A DNA stretch of 64,000 nt from Perca fluviatilis (GCF_010015445.1 NC_053116.1:30217785-30281784); one strand, 5' to 3'. Positions 24,806-36,427 are shown, counted from the first letter of the stretch. The notes: generated by a model from the letters alone, not told the origin. Program-made: numbers and translations.

Positions 24806-26880
24806 AGGATTTTTGGAACATAGGACAACTCCTAACCCCTGCAAGTATACTGAGCTGGATCCAACTTGGAAAGATAACTCTAATGTCCTCCATAACCTCT
24901 TTTGCTTTGCAGCCCACTGGACTTTGGGGCAGAAACATAAGCCTTTTGACATCTGGTTATCATTTCTTAACATTTTAAATTGGATATTGGGATTAGCCGT
25001 GTGTCCCTGGGCTTGCTGTTGATGTAACTGGATTGCTTAGCTTGTAGTGGGCAGAGAATCCCTCCTGACTTTCTCAGGGCTCCTAAAGCAATCCCAGCAC
25101 TTCCACTGCACAGTAATGTGTTGCTGCAGGGCTAAGGTTCAACCACGGCGGTTAAAGCCCAAACCCAAAGCATCCACCATCACCACCGCCACCAGCATCC
25201 TGAACTGTAGCCTAGGCAGTAGAACGACCTGCGGTCCAGTAAGTCCCTGGGCTACAAACACAAAATGTTGAGTAGAACAAAAGACAAAACCAGCTAACTA
25301 AACCACAAAAACCTCTTCAATTTCCCTCGGGTTTAGTCTTGGTTTTTGTGAAAGCGAGGCATCTCCTCTCATCTCCTGTGCATTTTATGGGACCAGAGGA
25401 AGCTCTGCAACAGTATTTGTGTGGACCGTAATATCATTGTGGTCTTCATCTTTTCACTCAAAAGTTATCTTTTTTTCTGGCACATTTTTACTCAAAGCTC
25501 AATTCTTTTATGTTTAGCCAGGAAGTGTAAGAATACAAACTCAGTTTTCATCAGTTTGTAGATAAGCTTTGTGCTTGGAGGAGTATTGAGATAGGCGATG
25601 CAAAAAGATAATGAGACAGAAAGTTTGCTTTTATTCTTTTTTTCAAAGGCTAAAACGCTGCATAGCTTTATAAAGGCCTACGGGAAGTATCCTCTCTCAG
25701 ACACAGTGTTAGATCTCAGTTTATGATGTTCAGTACATCCCAGAAGTAAGGTTGTGTAAGTAATGAAGTGTTCTAATTTACTCGTGTATCATTTTGTTTA
25801 CTTCAGTTCATGACTTACCTCATTTGCCAAAATGGCTTTCTACAACCTCCAGAGAATTTACTTGTATTTGCTGCATTCAACTGTGGGAAGAATAATTGTG
25901 GTTACAATAGCAGGAGCAAGAGCTTTTCAAGATTGAATGAGGATAAATTGTCATAATGATGATGATGATGATAATGAACGACCGTGTTGCCGTTCTGATT
26001 GTCTGTCATGAATCTTGATGTAGAACATTATCTTCTACTAAACTCCCTTATCCCTATGCTGCATGGGGCGTTATGACATTATGTTGTTCAGGCATCCAGC
26101 GAAAACTGACATGATCAAAATGTTTTTGTTGAGTTAATCTTTTTCTCCAAACTTTTCATTAACAAAGTATGCTTTGCCCTGGAAAGTACACTTCCACAAA
26201 GTCACAGTTGTTCTCCTGTAAAATATCACAGCCATTTTATTAACAGCCCTCTTCTATAAGTAGCTCTTTATGCAGCTTGCTCCTTCAACTACAGTTATCC
26301 ATCACTGTGGCTCCTCATAAAGTGAAACTTAATTTTGCTTTTAATAAATGAAATACACCCCACAAGGCTCTCAAGCAACAGGTCCTAGATCATAAAGACC
26401 ATTGAAGCTCTCCATATTGGCAGGAGTATTAATTGCCTGTAAAGTTTATGACATTGCTGAGTACATCAAATTTCCCTTAATGATCTCCCACGGTTCAGCT
26501 CTCTCCCCCAGATCAACTCTACCTCCCTTGCAGCCGTTTCTTGGCAAAGGCCTTGGGTAACCATGGCGATTACCATGGGAACACCCCTGCCAAGCCTTAT
26601 TAACCCCCAGCCTATCAGGATCCAGTTCTTGACAGCTGGCGTATAGTGGCTCCTTCCCACCACATCCTCTCCATTGACCCAGGAAGTGTTCCCTTTTCCC
26701 ATCTGGAGGTGACCTGCAGGTTTGGAAAACCTTGGCGCCCAGCCAGTGGACATCCCAGCCAATTCTCTCCCCCCCCCAACTCCACAACTCTTCTGCATGG
26801 TTGAGTTGATTACCTGCTTGGTCAAATGTGAAAGGAAACCGAGAAGAAGGGGTTTGGGAGGGGTTTAGCCAAGAGTAAAG
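24806..26880. other. Non-coding stretch with one weak exon candidate
   Basis: A short open segment 25130-25239 is bounded by CTGCAG and by A|GTAAGT (see findings). A GATGAT microsatellite tract of about 5 units occurs at 25957-25973. RFX-like motifs lie at 26556-26582. Overlapping 113- and 119-residue minus-strand frames at 26446-26825 lack recognisable domains. Confidence 0.4.
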
Positions 26881-27537
26881 CCCAGTTCAGACCAAAGATT
26901 CGCGACGAGACGAGTTGAAACTTGCAACTTCTTGCAACGAGCCGGTCGGCAGCGTTCTACAACCTGCCAGTTCACAACGATGAGACGAGATGAGATGGTG
27001 TCCTCTCCATAACAACGCCTCTTTGTACTTCCGTTCTAACTTCCGACTGTTAGGCTTTTTTTGTAGCTGGATATATCATTTGTTGTTTCTAAATATGAAT
27101 GTAGATGCTTGCTACAGTTTCATTTCTAGCGATGAACCGGCGAAAACACGTTTTATTTCTCTGATTCACTCTCTCTCTTCAGTCACTCTCTAGGTCGCTT
27201 GACCGTATAACGTGCTTTCAGGCGGTCGTTGAGGCTCCGTCTAAAACTCTGCCATTTCCGCCAGCTGTCTGTAACATAGAAATAAAATGGATTATGGATC
27301 AATGTATTTCTATAGTTTATAGCTGACTTTACCAGCTGACTTCTCTATCGGCTGTTGAAACAGGTGACCTCTCTTACGTTCTAAAATCAGCCTCTGGAGA
27401 CTCGACCAGCTGAGTCGCAGCGACACCGTCGGCTGGTTTGAGTCGAGCTGAGGCGGGCCTGTTCAGACCGCTGCAACTTTTCCCTGCGACGTTCTAAAGC
27501 GTTTTCGTCTCGTCGCAAATCTTTGGTCTGAACTGGG
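26881..27537. mobile_element. Inverted-repeat DNA element with 33-bp TIRs
   Basis: The left end CCCAGTTCAGACCAAAGATT and the reverse complement of the right end match at 32 of 33 positions, continuing through GCGACGAGACGA. The interior (about 590 bp) has no transposase. The right flank contains TTAA at 27539-27542 and the left flank GTAA at 26876-26879, so a TTAA target site with one substitution is possible but not proven. Internal GATGAGACGAGATGAGA echoes the TIR sequence. Confidence 0.8.
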
Positions 27538-27542
27538 TTTAA

Positions 27543-30351
27543 CCCGGCTGCTGTGGATGAGAGTAGTGCTGTACCTCAGCTGGTGTAAACCTAAATAGTC
27601 GTAGGCCCATGCTACCCCTCTGTACTCCAATGATCGAGTGGCTGGAAGCACTACAAACCAGAGCCAAGGCTGGCTGTCATTATACCTAATAAGAAGCAGA
27701 TTCTTAAAACATATGGTCCCATTGGATAAAATCCCCAGAGCTCAGAGAGGAAATGTTGTATTTCCAGCTTATGAAAGCAGTCTAGAAGCACCTGTCACTT
27801 TGTTAGTTTTTCATTTGAACAGCTTTTATTACATCATGTTAAACTGCTGTGGAGACAGACAGCTGTTTAGATTGTGTTTCGATCTATTTGCTTTCCCTAT
27901 AGCTTGTAATTCAGCCATATGTTTCTAATCCAATTAAAAAATGTTAGAATCTCTCATTTTAGGACGATTTAAGTCTTATTTGTACTTATCAAAAATAAAC
28001 TTGCTAAGTACCATTTGCATTAGATTATCAAAGTAGCTTTAAGGTAAATGTATATATTTATTAAGAGAACGTGATGGCTATCTTATTTCAAGAATCAATT
28101 TAGTCACAGCAGCAATAATACACATCATATTTAAATCCATTTATTTCAATGGGATCAATGCATTGCCTCACAAAGGCAAAGCAAACCTCTGCTCATAGTT
28201 CAAATTTGGTTAACTTTGACAACCAAAGTTTTTTTGAAAGTGCACGCCTCGCCCCACTCTTCTTCCTTTTTTGCTGGTTTTATTCTGTTTTATTTTTTTG
28301 TTCTGGTTTTGTTGTTTTGGCATTTTGCAGGTATTATTTGTTAGCTATTCATTTCAATGTACATGTATAAAAAAAAAAAGTATAAAAATGTGCAGTGGAC
28401 TCGGAAGTATGATAGTCTGGAAGGTGGTGAAAAAAGTGCTTGCTTTTAAGAAAATGGAGACCCAAATGTGCAAGTCAAAAAACTCTCTTCTACAAACATG
28501 TAAAATATTGTGTAATCATAATTTACTATTTGTGTTTTTTTTCGTCCCCCAGTGACAGATTCTCTAGAATTCACAATATTTTGCTTGTTTGTCAGGGATA
28601 TTGTTGCGGTGCATTGTGGAAATATTCTGGCTTCTTCTGTTATCTGTGGCTGGAGCCAGCAAACCCTCAGACAGCTCTGGGGTCAAAAATGCAGATAAGA
28701 GACGGCAGTGTCCACGGTGCCGCTGAAGCAGATATCATTAGATCATAAGTTTCCTCTGCCTATTATGAAGTTTTTGTTATTGTGTACATTCATTCCTATT
28801 TGTCAGCCCTGCTTGCTTTTATCGTAGTGACATTCTCTCCTCCTTATCAGAGGGTTTCTGAGAAGGTTTCGCAAACATGTTGGCCTTGGTTGATTGCCAA
28901 GATCTACACTGGTGCAGTTCTCCTCATTTGCATTATTCATTTCCATTATTGCAGTTTTCATATGCTAATCTAATTATACTCATCTGGAACAGTTTGTAAA
29001 TTAAACATGCAGCAAAAAAACAAAATGTAGAGCCTGAGACAAATCCATGACAGGTGTAATGCTGGAGATCAGGGTGAAGTCGCTTCGCAGCCCGTTGCTG
29101 TGTAATTATTTGAGCGCTTTATTTCCCTCGGCTGCTCATTTAGAAAACCTCATTGTCATGTTAAACCCTCATTAACATGACACTGGCTGACATGATGCTA
29201 ATGATATTAGAAATTAGCAGTAATTCGGGCATGTGGGAGGCGTTATTTCAGACTGTGAATGAGTGAGATCAACCTGAAGCTTTACACATGTTCATCTTGT
29301 AGCTCTTGGCTGTATTGGCTTCTTGTTTCTATTTCCCATTCTCTGCAGTAAAGTTTGAGTTTACTCAATAAACGATATGCAGGAAAAGGAATTGTGTTTA
29401 TTGGTCAGTCTGTACCACAAAACAGACTTTGTGTCTTAATTTCAAGGCCCGAACATGGTCAAAATGTGGCTGGGACTTATTTACAATGAAATGTCTTTGA
29501 CTTCTCTGACTTAATAAGAGCTGCTTGGGGTGCTACACTCTCAGCAAAGTTTAAACTCCTAAACTTTTAATGAAATTGCCATGTTTGTTTTTCCAAGTGT
29601 GTGTGACCATAGTGTCCAAGATAGCACTGCCAGATGAGACCAACAGACAGGTCCTCTACAATGTCCCTTCCAGATAAATTTAGATGGGCAATCGTTTGGT
29701 TTTGTGGAACTACTCGAATCATCACTCAAGCTTAGCATTTTCATCAATATTTCATTTATATTTATGTTGACAGCTTCATGCAGCCATGTAGTTTGTTAAA
29801 ATCATCTTCACAAAAGTCTTTACGCCGCAGAGTCATAACACAAGCTGACAGATTCATCATGAGTTTGCTTATTAAAACAAGTGTTGCGTTGTGTCTGACA
29901 AAAGGATTAGAAGCATTTTACATGCTTGACTTGATTCAAAGGCTTTTGAATATAATCCCTTCATTTGAATACCTAATGAGAATGATTCTGCCTGGATTCT
30001 CATGCATGATGTCTGTTAGAGGCAGTGATAATGATTGCTGTAAAATGTAATTGTACCTGAACTTTTGTTAGCTCCAAACAGCAACCAGGAAACAGGACAG
30101 TAACTCGTGTTGACTGTGTATTTTAGGAAGGGTTTGAGTGTATGTGCGAGAGTTTTGTCAAGAATTCTCTTCAAACTTTGCCTTTACCTACAAACAACTG
30201 TGTTCCCTATAAACATCCAGCCAGTGTAAAGCTATTATCAGCAGTGATGGCAGACAGAACAGAGGCCATTCATTAGCTTTAAACAACTGTGGCCATCTAC
30301 TGTCTTCCCGACCAGTGTTTCCAAGGCACCTTAGCAACCATGTTAACAATA

Positions 30352-30356
<5 letters not shown>
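27543..30356. other. Non-coding stretch
   Basis: No gene recognised. The interval 29090-29262 is rich in TAAT-type words (GTGTAATTATTTG, CTCATTAACATGACA, GCTAATGATATTAG) and looks like a conserved non-coding element. A10 runs and poly-T tracts near 28300-28380 are simple sequence. Confidence 0.4.

Positions 30357-30389
<33 letters not shown>
30357..30389. repeat. (GT)n microsatellite, ~16 units
   Basis: A pure dinucleotide array. Confidence 0.97.
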
Positions 30390-30390
<1 letters not shown>

Positions 30391-31400
30391 TCCTGTCCCA
30401 GTTGTAAAAGAGGCAAGACAAAGCACTTTGCGAGCGCGGACTTTGGCTTGAGCAGGTCAAGCCGTTTCCTAAGGTGAACGCACTTGTTTGTTGAGGGACA
30501 AGCCAGAGGAATGCAGCCACAGTGGTTGTGGGGTGTTTTGTGTGACATGGACTTGGCCAGGGTTTGTATATAGTAGGCATCGTTACTGTCTCATTGACAT
30601 GTGAGGCATGGTTGACCTTTGATACTTGCCTAGCCAGAGGCCATCCCTCTCCAGTCTAGTTCGGGAAGACGATATGCAATAGGAAATTCAATAGTGTTGG
30701 TTTTCCTAGGAAAGGTTGAATTGATGGGCAAGAAGGGTTTTTGTTTTCCTTTTAACTGTGTGAGGGTGACTTTCATCTCTAGAGGAGAAGAGACTGCAGC
30801 AATCCAGTGGATGCCTTTCTTAAGCGCTGATGGAGATCAATGCAGGCTCATCGTTTAGGCTGCTTACTCCATGGTCCCTGGCCTTCTCTGTAACTAATGC
30901 GCTCTTGCATTAGTTTCAGCTCCTCGGTGATGAGGAGCTGACTTGATGTAAGCATCAGCCTTCTTTTCTATTCAGAAGAAGAATGGTCCCGTCGGCTATG
31001 CTTGGGGAGAGGGCTTCATCTCTCCACTGGTAATTAGATCACAGCCACCGCTTGCTGAGGATCCAGAGAAAAGCACATTGGGCCCACAACAAATGAATCA
31101 ATCCCACTGTATGTCCATTTGCCTGGTACTGGGGGGCCAACGAGGAGAATGGAATGCTTTAATGGGAATGCTTAGGCGACCTGGGCAATAGAGGCACGGA
31201 GCAGCTTCAAACTGTTCCTTTGGGAGTCCTGGTGTCAACGTGCCTTTTCAGAAGTGCCTTTGGCTGTCGTAAAATATGCAATGGATATGTTAACTTGGCT
31301 TGATTTCTTTGGGACGTGGAAATGCAGGAAGCAGCCACTGTGTGTGGCTCAAGACCTCGTGGGGAGAATAGGAAAATATACTCCGAGTCCTCCCTCCACG
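30390..31400. other. Unique non-coding stretch
   Basis: No gene recognised. The interval 30960-31080 (CACTGGTAATTAGATCACAG and neighbours) is a possible conserved block. Confidence 0.4.
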
Positions 31401-31791
31401 TAGGCCGGCTTCACACTGGCTGCGTGGCGTGAGCGTGGCGTTTCTGTTTTTTTCTGTCTTTGCACACCAGAAACGTGTCTGATGCGGCGCTGCTGCTGCT
31501 AGCCTTGTCTGTACACATGTATGTTTCCCATTGATTTACTGCCCTCAAAATGTCATTTATTAATATGTATTTGTGTCAAAATGACATATAAACATCTTTT
31601 TGTATTCTATTTTGTCTGGAAATGCTTCCAACACGCTTGCGTGTTGCATGAAAAATAGGCGTCGATCCTATTTCTAGCATGCGCACGTTTCCGGCGCGGC
31701 TCTAACCTGTTAACATGGGAGCTGAAATAAAAACGTACACGCCACGCAGCTGACACGCTCACGCCACACAGCCAGTGTGAAGCCGGCCTTA
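31401..31791. mobile_element. Foldback MITE with ~35-bp TIRs
   Basis: GGCCGGCTTCACACTGGCTG at the left is repeated inverted at the right, and the match continues through GTGGCGTGAGCGTG at 34 of 35 positions. The element begins after TA and is followed by TTA, compatible with a TA or TWA target (Tc1/mariner or PIF/Harbinger), but the superfamily cannot be fixed. The 391 bp unit is non-coding. Confidence 0.8.
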
Positions 31792-32810
31792 GTCTTGTAT
31801 CAATAACACCTACTTGTGTTTTAAGCAATAGGTGTCTCCGTGTCAAGAACCACAAAATGTTTGGGCTTGGTATTATTTGACAATTGTCAACATTGATGCT
31901 GTTTACTTGTTCTTAGTGGACACTATAGCATACTATACAAGTATACTCGATCAGAAGTGCTTGTCAGATATTCGAATAGCTTCGGCACGTTAGATTTGGT
32001 GGGACTGTGTCCCACCATTTCTGTAACTTTTCAAAACCGACGACTCAACATGATCATGATTGGCCGGGTGTGGGTAAAGAAATTAAGCCATTTGAAGTTC
32101 TCTCTTAAGCTCTCTTTATCCGTTCTTGACACAACTTTGTTTTTGTGTATACAACTGAGTGCAACACTACAATTGTCTTCCAGGAGAAACTGTCTGAACA
32201 TGTGTGCCGTATATCCGTATTTAAACAATACCGCATCTCTCAAATCTGGCATACTTTAACACTTCCTTCAATCGTTGCCTTTAAATATAACTGTCTGTAT
32301 ATATGTACCAATCTATAAAAACACGAGGACTGTACCAAGGTCAGAATCCAAGCAGGTGCCTGAAGCCCTACGTGCCCCCCACCCCCACCCCCTTGTCAGT
32401 TTTTGCCAGTATGCATGCTCTCTCTGTACAATGCTGGCCTTATTTAGTAGAATACCTGTGTCAGAGTGCCTCCTCACTCTGAGTTCCTTTGCAACAATGG
32501 GATCCTTTTTCTCATTCCCCTCCGCCCTCCTTCACTCTGTTTCCCGCTGAGAGCCCTGCAGGCAGGCTTTTTCGTCGACACATTCAATAAGACCTCTCAG
32601 CTTTGCCGTGATTCATTACTGTAGGTGAAGGTCAGTGTGCTTCAGTGCAAATGTAGAACCAGTGCAACCGTTAGCACAAGAGATGTCACATTAAGAAATG
32701 CGACCATGCAGTTGCCGTGAATTAAGGCAGTTTTTTTTGGCTCTCTGATGGATTTGTGGCATGTTACCGGGAACTCATTTAGGGGAGTTTACTGGCAGTG
32801 CTACACAAAA
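31792..32810. other. Unique non-coding stretch
   Basis: Nothing recognised. A C-rich tract CCCCCCACCCCCACCCCC lies at 32375-32392. Confidence 0.45.
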
Positions 32811-32837
32811 ACACACACACACACACACACACACACA
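32811..32837. repeat. (AC)n microsatellite, ~13 units
   Basis: A short pure dinucleotide array. Confidence 0.95.
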
Positions 32838-33349
32838 AATATGCACATATTCGACACTGACACATACAGGACACTTGAAATCTTCCTGATTTATCAGTGA
32901 GATATTTCAGAAGGTCGACAGTGAGGCTTACGCTGCCACTGCAAGTTCACTCATGTTTCCTCTGTTTGGCCTTTTGTTGTTTCTGTATAAACTCTGTGTG
33001 TTTTCACAGTCGGAAGTTCTTTCCCGCAGGCTATAATCTCTACAGCAGATACTAATGCAGACTTGTTCTTCACAGGGCTGCAGTGTAATGGTAAACCTGT
33101 CCTCTCATGAGTGCAAGAGTTGTTGAACAGAGTTGTAGATTCATTTTTTTATAACTTTGAATTGAGATTACCCTGCCCCATTTGGAAAAAGTAGAATAGT
33201 CCTTACGGAAATAGCTGAAAAATATCAGTGTGCTAGTTTATTTTTCAGACCGTTTTTATATGAAACAGACAGCTTATTTTTAGACAGCACATTAATGATG
33301 GACAGAAGTGATCAGCCAACACCAGCAAATGAACTGTGTTTGAGCGTTA
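32838..33349. other. Unique non-coding stretch
   Basis: Nothing recognised. Confidence 0.5.
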
Positions 33350-33484
33350 TTAAAGTGCCCATGAAAAATGGGCTTTGGGGTGTTATTTTGTGTCTCTGGT
33401 GCTTCCACACGCATACAAACTTTGAAAAAAATCCATCCATGCTGTTTTGAGTGAGATACGGTTTCTGAATGTGTCCTGCCTCAG

Positions 33485-34082
33485 CCCGGTCTCACGGCAG
33501 TTCGTGTAAATGTCAACGTTATTCTTAATCTATTGATACGTGTTCACGGAGACGTTTCTGTCTGTTTTTACGTGATGGACAACACGAAAATGTATTTCAA
33601 TGGGAAGCATATTTTGTGGCCACAGCACGAAAATGGTAGGGAGTAATATAACAAGACGAAAATCCGCGTAGGGAGGGTGGTCGGGGTGGTGGATGGGTCA
33701 AACAACACAGGACTTTCACCCAGGCGAGCGGGGATCGCGTCCCGTTTGCGGCGCTTTGTTTCCCGGGGATGGCGTCCCTGCGTGTGGCGTTTTGTCCCGC
33801 GTGTTACTGTGGCGCGTCTCCCGGCGTTTAAGGCGCCCTTAGCCCGTAATGTTTTTCCTAAACCCTACCTCCGCCATCCGGTTATTGTGGCGTGTCCCCA
33901 GCAGGCCGCCTGGTGGGCGCCTCCCGGCTTATGGAGCTTCCTTTTCAGCCGCCTCCCGGCATCCTTTCCCCGAGAAAATAACGTGATATTTACACGTAAA
34001 AAACGAGAAAAACGTCTCTGTGAACACGTATCAATAGATTAAGAATAACGTGGACATTTACACGAACTGCCGTGAGACCGGG
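33485..34082. mobile_element. Long-TIR element (73 bp) nested in the TTAA element
   Basis: The first 73 bp, beginning CCCGGTCTCACGGCAGTTCG, recur inverted at the right end with only two mismatches. The flanks read CCTGCCTCAG on the left (33475-33484) and CCTGCCTTCAG on the right (34086-34096), consistent with a target duplication of about 7-11 bp. Long TIRs with 9-11 bp duplications suggest a Mutator-like origin, but the exact border is ambiguous by 3 bp and the class is inference. The 121-residue plus-strand frame across it (33677-34042) is Arg/Pro-rich and matches no transposase. Confidence 0.8.
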
Positions 34083-34589
34083 TTGCCTGCCTTCAGTCTC
34101 GGGTGTGCTGTTCAAAATCTGCACGGCTTGTGACGTCACAAGCCAAAACGAGCTGGCTAACCGCAACCGTTATCATGCTAGCGGCTAACGCTAGCATGCT
34201 ACCTCGTTCTCAATAGCAAAGCACTGCTACAACACACACAAGTTCACCATAATCTACAAAAGAGCTACTTACATGTGCGCCCTCGTTTAGAAGAAGTCTC
34301 CCAGCTAATCCTGCCTTGTAACTGACCGAAGTTGGAGAAACGACCTTTCTTTTACTGTCTATGGAGCTAGCTAGCTGACATGATCTACATCTGAGCTATA
34401 CTGAGCATGTGTCAGTGCAATCAAGGATAGTACAGAAAAAGAAGAGAAGAGGTCTCATTCTGTAGCTAAAACAGAGACCAGGTGAAAAGAGGATATGCAG
34501 CAGTGAGAGAGAGCTGTGCAGTACAACAAAAATATTGTACTGCAGTTTTTTGAAAATTAAACCATGTAAACCTGCTTGAGCTGCTCCCC

Positions 34590-34629
34590 ACACCGGATAA
34601 GAGGACGAAGATGGATGGATGGATGGATA
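34590..34629. repeat. (ATGG)n tail preceded by LINE-like 3' end
   Basis: CCGGATAAGAGGACGAAG is followed by about five ATGG units. This resembles the 3' tail of teleost LINE or LINE-mobilised retroposons (GGATAAGCGG...ATGGATGG), inserted into or next to the TTAA element. Only about 40 bp is recognisable, so the family is uncertain. Confidence 0.45.
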
Positions 34630-34713
34630 AACCTATTCTGGTACAATGTTAAAATACAATTATGAACCTGAAAATGAGCATAATATGGGCGCTTTAAGTT
34701 AGAACACATACTA

Positions 34714-35511
34714 CAATGAGTGTGTTTGCATAGACATGAGTAAGCTGGTTAAGAGGCTTATCCTGGTTCACATCATATTCAGTATATGGGACAAAGAGAA
34801 ATCTGGTTTTTCATATCCCCGTATACATAAATAGTAATATCCCAGTTATTGATTACTGCTATTTGCGCAGGCACCTGTAATGTTTACAAAAACAAACGAG
34901 TCTAGAGCGACAGGAAGTATTAAACATGTCCTCCACTTTGACTAGTGTCAGCCTGTCACCGTCAATGCGTACAGGACGAGGGAGCTGTGGAGGAAGATAC
35001 GCAGCCGTGACTGGCGGGATAGGGTCATCATGATGGAGTTCAGCGACTCAGTTTCTTCATCGCTCAAGGAGTGAGACTAGGGCTGGGAAAATCAGATATC
35101 GCAATATTCTTGTCCTAATACCTCGATGTCGATATTGTGGCGATATCTAATACGATATCTAGTCTCATATCACGATATCAATATAATATTGATATATTGC
35201 CCAGCCCCGAGTGAGACGCTTTCGCTGCCGCCCTTGTTTGTGTTTCTGTTACCTCACTTGGCCGAAGACACGCTTGTGCAGTTTGTCGGTGCCGCTCAGA
35301 AACCTGGATAACATGTATACATGCGTCCGTATCTTGATATCTTTCGGAATACTCAAGTCAGCCTATTCAGGTTTCTCGAAACTGGGATAAGAAGCCTTAT
35401 CCAGGTTTCTGAAATTGGGATGGGATGTTTACATGCTTTAACACAAAAAGGGGATACTTCAAAAACTCAGATATTCGCAGGATACTCAGGTCCATGTAAA
35501 CACACTCAGTG
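34714..35511. mobile_element. Inverted-repeat DNA element carrying a nested MITE
   Basis: The left end from 34717 (TGAGTGTGTTTGCATAGACA) matches the reverse complement of the right end (TGAGTGTGTTTACATGGACC) at about 22 of 26 positions. The interior contains TTATCCTGGTTCACATCA and a related TTATCCAGGTTTC further in. Outer bases CA...TG would suit a hAT, but the adjacent octamers do not match, so no target duplication is claimed. Between the arms lies a hAT MITE at 35078-35208. Confidence 0.65.
35078..35208. mobile_element. Compact hAT MITE with perfect target duplication
   Basis: This 131 bp unit starts TAGGGCTGGGAAAATCAG and ends GCCCAGCCCC. AGTGAGAC is present unchanged on both sides (35070-35077, 35210-35217); a preceding G is also shared. 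The interior is built from ATATCG/CGATAT words and can fold on itself. Confidence 0.9.
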
Positions 35512-36206
35512 ACTGTGAGTATAACTTGGCACTGTTGTTGCTATGGTACAGGGTTAAATTCCTACTAGTACAAAATAAAAGCACACACATAAAGACGTGT
35601 AAGGGTGTTCACAACATCCCAAATGGTTTGCATGGAAACAAAGTTTTGCCAATCTCCGTAAGTAACAAGAACTTTTAGTTACTGGGGCGGTAAAGTTTGA
35701 GATTTTTCAGTCATCCAAGAAGGTGAGAACAGGAGTATTGTGGGGGGAACCTGCGGCTAATGCCACACAAGCCTCCCAATCTGACCCCAAATTCAATTAC
35801 ACGTCTGCCTGACTGGGAAAGTCTTTGTTTGATGAACTCACTCATCTCATTGAGTTTCCAAGAGGCTCAGTGCTGCTCTGATGAGACACTCTGCTGTGTA
35901 TGTAGAGGACGGAGACGTATTCTGAATAATGCAAGCTGTGTGAATCCGTGACGGAGGTATACTAGTTTCCCAACTTGACCCAATTTGGGTTGGTCATGTG
36001 ACTTCAGATTCAACATATACTACAGTGACTGGTGGGTGCTGGCTAAATTAATGCTTTATAAAGAAGATCAAATAAAACAGAAAAAAACAGTTGGTCTTAG
36101 CTGTTTTCCCAGGGTTGGTCTGTAACAAACCGTTACCAGCAGGCTAGATAGAAATCGGCCCCAGCTATTAGACCCTTTATCTGAGGATTTGTGAAAGTTT
36201 GTTCCT
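35512..36206. other. Unique non-coding stretch
   Basis: Nothing recognised. Confidence 0.5.
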
Positions 36207-36229
36207 TCACACACACAAACACACACATG

Positions 36230-36264
<35 letters not shown>
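36207..36264. repeat. (CA)n microsatellite, interrupted
   Basis: CA units are interrupted by AAAC, ATGC and ACGC before a pure stretch from 36234. Confidence 0.95.
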
Positions 36265-36266
<2 letters not shown>

Positions 36267-36322
36267 GAGGAGGGGGGATAAAAAGTGAGGGAGTATGTGT
36301 TAAAGAGAGGGAGGAAGTAAGG

Positions 36323-36326
<4 letters not shown>

Positions 36327-36416
<90 letters not shown>

Positions 36417-36427
36417 AGAGAGAGAGA
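36327..36427. repeat. Compound (GA)n-A42-(GA)n tract
   Basis: About 22 GA units (36327-36371) run directly into 42 adenines (36372-36413), and GA units resume to 36427. This is a purine-only strand of about 100 bp and may adopt triplex structure. The predicted Arg/Glu/Lys-rich frame across it is an artefact. Confidence 0.95.

Larger units (their letters stand above)
33350..34697. mobile_element. TTAA-flanked element (piggyBac-like), interrupted
   Basis: TTAA lies at 33350-33353 and 34694-34697. The left terminus AAGTGCCCAT and, from the right, AAGCGCCCATATTATGC are inverted, and the following word CTCATTTTCAGGTTCATAAT marks a very common teleost repeat. The interior is split by a second element (33485-34085) and carries an (ATGG)n tract near its right end. 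Minus the insert, the host element is about 750 bp. No transposase frame is left. Confidence 0.75.

Noticed and set aside
26446..26825. Two overlapping 113-119-residue minus-strand frames
   Set aside because: Two different frames of the same region are open. Neither shows domains; treated as chance openness.
33677..34042. 121-residue Arg-rich plus-strand frame
   Set aside because: It lies within a non-autonomous inverted-repeat element and ends inside its right TIR; no transposase motif.
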